From contig OX104114.1 of the NCBI GenBank assembly GCA_944474755.1, positions 83,128,623-83,192,622 of the forward strand: a stretch of DNA of 64,000 nucleotides, given 5' to 3'. Below the pieces are notes generated by a model. It was not told where the DNA came from, did not search any database, and saw only the letters and a list, made by a program, of their open reading frames with translations. Both the position numbers and the translations under genes were made by a program. Each line of letters begins with the position of its first letter. Positions within the stretch are counted from its first letter, which is position 1. This document shows positions 23,101-32,433 of the stretch, piece by piece. The DNA is from Limnoperna fortunei (Eukaryota > Mollusca > Bivalvia > Mytilida > Modiolidae).

Positions 23101-26100
23101 AGTTACTATAACCATTACGTGCTACATTCTAGTGTGAAAACAGTATTTGACATGAATGCTGAGCATTGCATGGTAAAAAATTACATTTAATAATAACAAA
23201 ATTCAAAACATAATACAGTCAATTGTCTACACCGACCGGAATATATAGGAATTATATGTAAAACTAACCCAGAAACAAACAGAACCATGTCTAAACCGCC
23301 ACCCGGACTAAATCTGAATTGTGTATTAACAACCTGGAAAATGAAATCACATCACACCGAACCCGGAATAAACCGGAATCATGAGTAAACTGAACCCGAA
23401 ATAAATCAAAATTACGTGTTAACAAAACCCGGAATACATTGGAATCACGTGTAAACAGAAACTGGAATAAATAGAAATTTTCTGTAAACAAAACCCGGAA
23501 TACATTGGAATCACGTGTAAACAAAACCCGGAATAAATCAGAATCATGTGAAAAAAAACGGAATAAATAAGTTTTACAAAAATACTGATAAAAGATAGAA
23601 CAAGTTTTAAAATGAAATAAATCCTAAACGAAATGACCAAATAAAGACACAAGACGCTACCTTCCACATTCTTCACGCTTCATACTATGCTGTGGTTTTG
23701 TCATCATGGGTTTTTAACCTGTTAATACGGTATGTTAGTTCAAACTGTACCACGCAAATTAAGTTAGACGTTTAGATACTTTGCTTTTTCAGCCAACCGA
23801 AAATTATGGTGGCGCATGTGACAGATTATCAACTTCAAATTTTCTCAACAATTGTGGATACAATGCTGCTTATGAACTTTTGAACTGGATTTATGGAGAT
23901 CTATGGGTAAATACAATAATTGAGTTAATTAACAATAAAATGTTAGGAACAATACTTTTTTATGTTAATATAATTCTATTGGCGAAGTATGGCCGTGCTG
24001 TTATTTGGCTAGTATTTATATACGTTGAAAAACTTCAGTGAAATTTTCATCAGAACAGGTAGTAAAAGACATCTATGAGGAAGCTGAGGCAGGGAAAATT
24101 AATTGGTTCCGTATGTCTTGCTTAGAGGACGTTAACATACCATCTCGTTGCTTTGATTAACGAAATAATAAAAGGCATAAAAATATAAAGGTCGTGAATG
24201 CCTGACATTTCCACCGTTTGAATAGAAAGAAACAATAATTTTGTTCGAAGTATTGTGAAAACAACGTTGTTTACCTACCTTTAAAGACCACCCTTAATTT
24301 AACTAAAACGTACCATTTGGTATACAAATAAATTTCATACAATCTTGTTTTGTTCTATTTCAGAAACCGACACCAAACACATTACTTAAGGGACAGGTAA
24401 GTTTCCTAATAACATACCAAATACAATTAACAAAGTATTCTACATCTCCGCCCATAAACTGATTGAATGTTAAGGTTTTTAAAATGCGGACAGTATCGGT
24501 AGTCTCTCACAAACCTCTAACGAATTTGTTATGTAAACCATCAACTAACAGAAGAATATAGTGTATGGGATCCTAACAGTTCTCGAGATACAGATATTGT
24601 GGCCTATTACAACACAACGGTTATTTTCAACTGATTTTAATAAAAATGTTGACAAGGAATCAGAAAATATATAGTTTGCTGTTGGTATAGTTATAGCGAA
24701 AAGTTTTAATTCATACCTGGCTTTGTTGTCAGTTGTTGGTATTACCTGCTGCACTTACCTTTTCCTCAGCCAATTGTATTGCTCACTGGTCATCACAATT
24801 TGCAATACGTAAAACAGTGAACAGACGCAAACTTTCTTTCAAACCAAATGCACGTACCAAACGTTGGCGGAATCTTCAATGTGTTGCAGGCGGTCAATTA
24901 AAGAACAGAATAGAACAGAGCAGAGAAATAAGCCAAGCTATATTTGCAGATAATATTAAATATTTTGTCATTTCAGTTGAAAACATTTGACCAGTCTGAA
25001 TTCTTTCACCTGTCAGTACCAGCTACCTACAGCATGGATACCTACGGATATGTGTATGTCCCATCAGGATGCCAGAATAAACAAACAAGTAATTTTACAT
25101 GTACATATTCCAAATTTTATTGTGAAAATAATTGATTTGTTGTTTCTTTAAATGGTGTTTAACGCCACTATCAGCCATTTTTTCGGCTATATCATGCTGT
25201 CCACTTTTTATTTGGGGTAAGAAGCAGGAGTACCTGAGAAAACCCCCGACTTTCGGTAGGAAAAGCATGTCAATTAAGATTGTAGTCGGGCGCACCCTAC
25301 CTCTAGTGAGACTCGAACCTAAACACCAGTGTTCACAGACCATGTGATCAATAGATGACGAACTACCTTAACCACTCGGCCACCGAAAATTATTGATGCA
25401 ATATCACACGAGTGTGATAATAAGGAATCAAATGACGGTCAATAATGGCGCCAATTATGTATATCAATACATTTTAACATAATTCATAATTACTTGTTTG
25501 GATTTTATTTCTTTGTGTTATTTCTATTTTAGAATGTAAGCTTCACATTGCTCTGCATGGATGTATGCAGGGAAGGTTCGTAGTTATTATTTCATAGAAA
25601 TACGTCATTAAAGGCTACGTAACAGTATATTCTAACTGTCGACCTAGAACAAACGTTTTATCACAACAAGCACTAAGGGTATAGAAAGATCTCGACATAT
25701 CGAACTATGATTGAAATCAAACTTTTCAAGTTTAACAACACTTTCTCGTTTTTTCACAGTTGCGATTTTAATAAAGACGTATGTTCATTGCTAAACTAAC
25801 ATTTTTGTGATTTCACATTTACAGGCATTTTGTAAACGACGAGTATGTGAAGCACGCTGGTTACAACGAGGTCGGAGAGCTAAATAACATTATTATCCTG
25901 TACCCCCAGGTGGTACCAATCATTACCAACCCGAACGGATGCTGGGACTGGTTCGGGTATACGGGAGCATATTTTGGTATGGAATTAGTGTTTTGAGATA
26001 AAAAGAATCCAAAGATAACTGTCAGCTGTTGAAACTAATTAAATATGAAGACAAAAAAAAAAATAGGAAATTATGAAGAATAACCTAAAATATATAGGTC

Positions 26101-27824
26101 GTGTGTTAGATTGTGTAGAAAGCATGCTACATGGTCCCTATTAAATGGGTAACAGGACGACTCATCGCCACTACCAACTCATAGCCAATCGAGGTTGGTC
26201 GACTCATCGCCGATTTTAAAATCCGCTGGTCGACTCATCGCCGATTTTTAAAAACCGCTGGTCGACTCATCGCCTGTATTTTAACTTTGATGAATTGATA
26301 GTTTAGAACTGTCTGTAGATTTTATCATTTAAATTGATCAATCGATGGACTGGCAGGCGCATACGAGATGCTTGGTTCAATCTCTGCTGCGAAATCAACA
26401 TCAGCTCTGGGAATATCAAAATCCTCTGACAATCTCGTGGAGTTAGCGTTGAGTAGGCCAATCAGATTGCTTGATAATTCAAATTTGATGAAAAACTCAG
26501 ATATTTGAGGAAAATCTCAATTTGAGAAGTTGTATGAAACCCAGACCTGTACTGTGCCAATGATATCCCATTTTGGCAGGTCAGATGACACCACAAGTCA
26601 CACTGGTCACAAAGTATGGCCAAGTGACTTGTTGTCACTCTCTTGTCACAAACTGAGCAAGGGGTGAAGCGAGGCATGTTGCATGTGTAAGATACAGCAA
26701 ATGATACAAAATCAAATTTTCTTGCCATTGTATGCTACCCAATTAACCCAATTAAGAACAGCAGCGTCCCAGCTCGATCAATAAAAACAACAATCATCAT
26801 GTTAGTATTTAATTAGTCTTGATGTATTTTCACATGCTTGTAATGAACTAATTAAGAGCAGCAGCGTCCAGCTCAAATTTTTTTTATTGAACTGATAATT
26901 GAACGGGTTGGCGGTGAGTTATGAAAAAATAGACGATGAGTCGACCAACCTTGAATGGCGATGAGTTGGTAACGGCGATGAGTCGTCTAGCATTCATTAA
27001 ATGTGTCTAAAATACTTTCAGTTAAAGCTACCTATATGTTAATCAGGGTCATTATTAAGCGTATTTAACTAATATATAGTCACGTCCGATTTTATTTTGC
27101 AGGTCATTTTTACATATTTACTGCTTTTAAAACTTCTGTGACCTTTTTCTGAATGTATAACGAAGGATGAAAAACGAGAATGAATGAACGAATTAAATAA
27201 GCAAAACCTGCTAAACAGATCACTTATATTTAACAAATATTTGCCTTATTATACCATTTTTTAACTTTCCATAATAAATAGTATATACTTTATAATAACT
27301 TAACCCTTATTCCCTTAAGATAGCAATTTTTTGTGGCTTCTCTTAAACGGCTCTTAAAGAGAGCGATGCTTTTTGTTTCCATTAATGGCAACTTAAGAGA
27401 GCATGTTTTTGTTATCTCCTGAGTGGTCCCTTAAGAGAGCACTTTTTTCTTTTCCCTTGTGTGTCTCTTAAGAGAGCACCTTTTTGTTTTTCCCCTGAGT
27501 GGTTCTTTAAGAGAGCACTGTTTTGGTTTCCCCTAAGTGTTCACTTAAGGGAACACTTTTTTCCCTTGCGTGTCTCTTAAGAGAGCACGTTTTTGGTTTT
27601 CCTCTGAATGGACCATTAAGTGAGCCTTTTAATAGTGCATTTTTATACTTTTCCTGAGTGGTTTCTTAACAAACATTTATAAGTTCTGAAAATCTGGTAA
27701 CTACCAATGTTGATAAATGATTTTTTTCCCTTCATTAATCGTTTGTCTTTTATTTTCAGCTACAAAGAGTGGATTCCAGATTACAGCACTTGACAGAATG
27801 AGACGACGCGTAGTTGGTCAATAA
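20140..27824 (+). CDS. Secreted poly(3-hydroxybutyrate) depolymerase-type esterase, 10 exons
   Basis: Exons: 20140-20218, 20904-21086, 21722-21916, 23081-23172, 23793-23906, 24364-24396, 24977-25088, 25533-25575, 25825-25976, 27760-27824. All use GT-AG and all phases match, giving 355 aa. Residues 1-23 form a hydrophobic signal peptide. The lipase box is G60-I-S62-S-G64, followed by AGVPFAC. Asp147 (NGRSDSVV) and His181 (AEHCMPT) complete the triad, and further conserved blocks are CGYNAAYELLNWIYG, LHGCMQG (278-283), IILYPQ and GCWDWFGYTG (322-331). With Ser before the HGC block, it matches the circularly permuted PHB depolymerase fold. The family hydrolyses short-chain polyhydroxyalkanoates; the true substrate here is unknown. 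The exon 8 donor (AG|GTTCGT) is weak. The family is best known in bacteria and fungi, so an ancient transfer followed by intron gain is possible. Confidence 0.9.
21445..21610 (-). mobile_element. Decayed SINE in intron 2
   Basis: Carries 'ttggcgtccacttttatggg', 'gaagctggggtacccgg' and 'actttcgg', the inverse body of the V-SINE-like family. The head is unrecognisable. Confidence 0.65.
22370..22930 (+). repeat. Decayed repeats resembling the exon 3 donor, in intron 3
   Basis: Intron 3 repeats, in worn form, a phrase like the end of exon 3 ('gattctgtggtgaggccag|gtaaatgt'). Examples: 'gattctgtagtgagataagg' (about 22,368), 'gttgtggtaagacg', 'gttgtgactagaca', 'gttaagaccaggtaaacatg' (about 22,489), 'cctgtggtaagacctg' (about 22,700), 'attgtggcgagaccaaac' (about 22,765) and 'ctgtagcgagatcaatg' (about 22,857). 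Spacing is about 40-60 bp. Several copies keep a GTAAA donor-like site. Confidence 0.5.
23263..23570. repeat. ~33-bp degenerate minisatellite in intron 4
   Basis: Unit roughly CCCGGAATACATTGGAATCA plus 'cgtgtaaacaaaa'. About eight copies, clearest at 23,410-23,550. It produces short repeated frames on the minus strand that I do not regard as genes. Confidence 0.8.
25137..25384 (-). mobile_element. Near full-length SINE in intron 7
   Basis: Minus-strand copy with head (GGCCGAGTGGTTAAGG), B-box-like 'ggttcgagtc', body and tail. Flanks 'gaaaataattgat' / 'gaaaattattgat' differ by one base in 13 and are the probable target duplication. Confidence 0.82.
26148..26995. mobile_element. 848-bp foldback element in intron 9
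   Basis: The left end carries repeated 'ggtcgactcatcgcc' blocks (about 26,157, 26,198, 26,229, 26,261). The right end carries the inverse ('gatgagtcgaccaacctt', 'ggcgatgagttggtaacggc', 'gatgagtcgtct'). The outer arms align as GACGACTCATCGCC, then ACCAACTCAT, then GGTTGGTCGACTCATCG. ATTAAATG flanks both ends (26140-26147, 26996-27003), giving an 8-bp duplication, or a TTAA duplication if the ends are shifted; in AT-rich DNA this is not certain. The interior holds a PHD-finger relic. Confidence 0.75.
26325..26728 (-). pseudogene. PHD-finger fragment inside the foldback element
   Basis: An 88-codon frame (26728-26462) contains C-x2-C, then CDQCDLWCHLTC, which is the C-x2-C-x4-H-x2-C core of a PHD finger. 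A second coding-like frame, shifted by one base, carries on (FPQISEFF, then ELSSNLIGLLN to a TGA at 26,325) with an acidic, Ser/Pro-rich end. The final C-x2-C of the finger is missing and the frame shift breaks the protein. PHD fingers of this form followed by a 'P-SFF' segment are common near the 5' end of LINE coding regions, so this is probably a captured LINE piece. A captured host gene is possible. Confidence 0.65.
27318..27670. repeat. ~55-bp repeats with palindromic TCTCTTAAGAGAGCA core, intron 9
   Basis: About seven copies of 'tcttaagagagcac' + T-rich segment + 'tttcccctgagtgg'. The CTTAAG core is palindromic. They end about 90 bp before the last exon. Confidence 0.8.
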
Positions 27825-27862
27825 CAATAGAAGAAAAGAAAAGTTAAAAATAGAACATGGGA

Positions 27863-27868
27863 AATAAA
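27863..27868 (+). terminator. Polyadenylation signal of the depolymerase gene
   Basis: AATAAA 38 nt after the stop codon. A short 3' UTR is implied. Confidence 0.5.
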
Positions 27869-28194
27869 AATGGTAGGAAAGGACGAGTTGCGGATCATAA
27901 AAATACCTTTACATTTAATGCAAACAGTGCACAAAAAATATAATCAACATGTTTACTATATATACATGGAATCCATCTCTCCTTAAAACGTGTTATTGGT
28001 TTGGATAAAGGTTTACCAGGTCTTCTCCTCTATTTAAAATATTGGTAATATTCACTTAGATAACAGTAAAACTGCAAACATGATATATTTTGCTGAACCA
28101 GTCCAATACGGAATTATCTAGTCCAATATCGGTATTGGCCTGATCGACCTGTATTGGCCTGATTTATTTGGACTAGTTAATTAATAAAGATTTC

Positions 28195-28325
28195 ATTACG
28201 TGATGATTTCTGTATTGGCCTAGTTATTTGTCCTTGGCCAGCTGTATTGTCCTTCGGCTGCGCCTCAGGCCAATACAGCAAGCCTTGGACCAATAACTAG
28301 GCCAATACAGAAATCATTACGTAAT
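28195..28325. repeat. 131-bp near-perfect palindrome
   Basis: Left arm 'attacgtgatgatttctgta' to 'gctgtattg' pairs with right arm 'caatacagcaagcc' to 'atgattacgtaat' read inversely, about 55 bp each, around a short centre with 'cttcggctgcgcctcagg'. Further 'gtattggcctgat' phrases at 28,130-28,165 suggest a larger foldback element starting near 28,100. Confidence 0.8.
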
Positions 28326-28926
28326 AATATCATATTGCAGCAGTAACAGACAGATGTTTTCTATACGTTCAACTTCTGACTTATTTACTGGTGTGCGCAG
28401 ACATTTTATTGGGTTATTTTTACTGTCATTCATTATATTATTGTTTGTAGCATCAGTTTTACTTATCCTTGGCCACAATTTTAATGTTGATTGTCTGATA
28501 TTGTATCTTCATTGGTGATGTTGCTTGTTTATCTAGTTTTTTTTTACAGTTCTTGTTTTTGAATGTTATTTGCTGATTGGTTGTTTATTAGCAGTCAGAC
28601 TAAATTAGTCAACAACAAAAAAGTTTAAAACATGTCTGGAAATGATTCTTAAGGCAATACTAAGTCCCTATCGGCAGATACAATTTTCAAAGTAATAGGG
28701 CCATAACTTCGTCAAAAATCATTGAATCAAACGGTAATTTAATTTTATCAGTAACTCCTGATGGTCGGCTCGCATACTAAATATCAGGTAAAAGAATAAG
28801 CTCATTGCAGTGGTTTTGTTATTGGTATTGCCAAAAGTCATGATGATTTTCGGTATTTTCACCTCATGTCGATTTCGAGGACGTTCCTGACTATCCTACA
28901 TATTCTTATACCCCCTCATAGCCTTT

Positions 28927-29270
28927 GCACTTAACTTGAAATGTAAGACTAGATGATGCACTTAACTTGAAATGTAAGACTAGATGATGCACTTAACTTG
29001 AAATGTAAGACTAGATGATGCACTTAACTTGAAATGTAAGACTAGATGATGCACTTAACTTGAAATGTAAGACTAGATGATGCACTTAACTTGAAATGTA
29101 AGACTAGATGATGCACTTAACTTGAACTATAAGACTAGATGATGCACTTAACTTGAAATGTAAGACTAGATGATGCACTTAACTTGAAATGTAAGACTAG
29201 ATGATGCACTTAACTTGAAATGTAAGACTAGATGATGCACTTAACTTGAAATGTAAGACTAGATGATGCA
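28927..29270. repeat. 28-bp minisatellite, ~12 copies
   Basis: Unit GCACTTAACTTGAAATGTAA plus GACTAGAT. Copies are almost identical, with one variant 'ttgaactataag' near 29,121. Confidence 0.95.
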
Positions 29271-31302
29271 TGTGTTGCCACACGTAGTACATGGGGACGC
29301 CCATTGGCTTTAGGGTGCATTGGATTTTGTTGGGAGAAATCTGTTGTGATTTATCGGATCGTCTCTGCTTTAATTGGCGATTCTGTATGTTGTTACTTTC
29401 TATATCTGTCGTCCAAACCTGTAGTAATACTGTATGCTGTAAGGTATATTATTACAAAGATTCATTGACATATTATTTTACCTATGTTCGTGTAATCTTG
29501 AAGCGCTCTTTTATGAATACTAAAATATTGACACGCATTTATATATATCAATATAAATCTACATACAAGGACGGGAGAACTATGTATTGATTTGTTAATC
29601 AATGTATACAGTGTTTTACGTCAAGGTTACGAAACATGTTTTTGACAGATTATAATGTAAAATATTGGAGTCTGGGTTTATACTGTAGTAAATATATTTC
29701 AGAAGGTTTGATGTAATGATATAATCCAGGGCAACTAACCAGCTGGTATACGGAACGGGAATAACTTTTTATCGGGTTACTCCTCTTTTTGACTGCTCGC
29801 TGGATGTTAAACAGCCTACGAATCATTTTTCTATACTATAGTTTTAGATAGATGATTTCTGGATTAAGATAATTTTTTTATTGTAAAACCTAATGTTCAG
29901 CGAGTAGTATTATGAGAAGAGAAGACACAGTAAGACACATGTCATCGAGGCTGCCCATGACTATGACAGATCCTAAGACCATTGTGTCTTGGGATCTGTC
30001 TTTGGGCTACATTGGAGACGACGGCTTTGATGATGTCCCTGGTTTAGTATTATTTAAATATTGCATCTGTGTTTGATTGGTTGCTTTTCATGCTATTCTA
30101 CTACGACCTAAATAATCCTTTGTTTGTAGTTACTGAATTAAAACTTAATATATACTAGTATTCAGGACGAGAACAAGATAATAACAATCACTTTGTAAAT
30201 GGGAGGGAATATTGTCGAAAGGTTTGACTACAACAAGCAAATGTAAAGTCTGGTTAGAGACACATAATTGTCTTTTGTCATAGTTACAATGCGAATATGT
30301 TTTCGACATTTATGCAGGTTGTCTTTTTTTTCACTCCGACACATCGAGTAGATATGGTTTGCATTGCTTGGTAGGACATGTGTTAATAAAGGAACCGCGC
30401 CATTTTTATTTCATTTCATTATTATTTACAGAACAAACAATTCAATATATTTAACTAAATAATACCACTAGTTTACTACATTATAACTTATTAGTAATTG
30501 CAATACCCGTTTCAATTTTCTACAAGATGAACGTACAGAATGTTTTGCTCAAGTAAAGCGATATTACGATTTGATCAGAAACATATTAATTAACAAGTTA
30601 CCAATAAAACACTGCAAATGAGACAAACAACTCTCCAGCGCGGCATTGATACATATATGGGATAATACTTTCTCAACACACAGTCATGCAGGCACAGTTT
30701 AACTTTGGTTTTAATCCAGTAGACGTACAAAGTCCAATTTAGAGTTTCCCTAATTGTAAAAAAATTAATTTACCAAATATTTTAAGATTATAAGGTTGAC
30801 ACGAAATCGATGGTACGTATCTGTTTCCTTATTAATAATTTTGAAACATAAATTGTTTATTTGTGAGTGACGTGTACACGTTTGTGGTATGTATCTTACA
30901 TTTAAACTTCATAAACATCCGGAAATCTTCCTGAACAACTTCGTTGCGTAATAGTAAATACCTTAGTTATAACCTTATATAGTAATATCTAATCCCTGTG
31001 TGTTCAATTTGTTAATCACGACAAGTATTGATATTTTCATCAGGAATGAGTCAAACAGGTAGCCTTTAGTTCAGGTGTGCTTTGAAGTGCGGACGTCACT
31101 GAAGTTTTTGTCGCGTGCTACTGTTTAAAGTGCCCATGCGCATTATTTCGTAGGAAAGTATAACTGACTGGTTTCCCGCAGTTTTCTATATTAATTCAAC
31201 CATCAGACTATTCATTTTTTAACCAAATGTTACCTGGACTATACATGTAAAGTTGTGATCTAATATTTTACACGTTATTCCAAAAATAGAACATATTTTA
31301 TC
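29271..31302. other. Non-coding, with one strong hairpin
   Basis: No gene recognised. At 29965-30000, GACAGATCCTAAGAC and GTCTTGGGATCTGTC can pair over 15 bp (one T-G) around a 6-nt loop. Such a stem could be a mobile-element relic or a small-RNA precursor; nothing decides between them. Confidence 0.45.
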
Positions 31303-31322
31303 ATGGCGATGCGAAAACTACC
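31303..31322 (+). CDS. Candidate first exon of the EF-hand gene
   Basis: ATG GCG ATG CGA AAA CTA CC followed by a strong donor, GTAAGT. It ends in phase 2, exactly what the exon at 40,393 needs. Joining gives MAMRKLPKEADAAF and a total of 150 aa, almost the length of calmodulin (149). The intron would be 9.07 kb and contain the 31-bp array. It is inferred from phase, donor quality and total length only. Confidence 0.5.
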
Positions 31323-32433
31323 GTAAGTTTCCATTTTTTTTGTAATTTTAATTAAATTTTATGAAATGAACACTTACCATTAAGATTGACAGGTGTACTT
31401 ACACACTGTACGACCTTTTAATCTCTTTTAATTATTTGCTCAGTTTAGGAATGATAATATTCATATGACCGACATGGCTATGAGCCTGGGGTGAATATCG
31501 ACAACATACATCTTTATCATGTAGTTGAGGAATGTATTTGAAATTATAATTTGACACGTTGAAAATGGCTTCTATTTATTTATCATTAAGTTTTATATAA
31601 ATATGGTGACACAAGAACACATAAACAAAGATAAATTATCTAATCGGTGTAGATGACAGATGGTGGGCTATTTTTGGAAACGAGAAATAGGTGCACATTT
31701 TTTCTAGTTACACGTTTTTGACTTGTACGTTTTTGCTAGTTGAATTAAGTCTATTAAAACCCAAGCAGTCATTTTGTCGTCAACATTTCGTTCATATAGT
31801 ATGATGTTTCTAGAGACTTTTCAATATTAGTGATTTATATATATTCATCAAGACCCCTTTCTGACGGATATTGTAGACCGTTAGTATCCGTTTAGTTGAT
31901 TCCAAATCAGCGCCATACTTCGGCGGCTATGTGGCTTATTATACTAACTCTTTCCGGAAGACCATTTGTGAGCTCCAGTACTTTGGCTTTCCATTAAATT
32001 TAAATGTGTACATGTATATGTAGTTCTTGCCAAGGTTAGTAGTTGATCTTTATTCTGTTTCCGCTGCCAGTTGTAGATGTTGTTTGTGCTCCAATTGATA
32101 CATCCGCTAATGATCTCGTCACATACATCTAAAAACTAGCAACAGCGATTTAGAGAAGTCTATCGCCAAATAATTTAAAATATTAATACTAATAAAAGAG
32201 TTTAATGAATATTTCTTATCTGGGGTATTAAAATCAACCTATGTATTAAAGGCGTACAAATTCAATAGTGCATGGAAAACAGAGTACAGCATTCAGAATG
32301 TGTGGGCAAATCTTTCCAATCACAAGAGGTAGCGTTGTATTCCGTCCGATTACTGCATCGTAGACTCAAATCACTTTTTCAGCGATTTTATTTGCTAAAA
32401 GATTATTATAAAATCTATGAAACTGCTCGTCTG

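Noticed and set aside
23291..23676. Minus-strand frames with repeated 'HVIPMYSGFCL'
   Set aside because: Produced by the ~33-bp minisatellite in intron 4 of the depolymerase gene.
29291..29590. 99-codon frame as a small secreted protein
   Set aside because: Starts at the edge of the 28-bp array. No clear signal peptide, no motif, Tyr/Ile-rich as expected of AT-rich chance frames.
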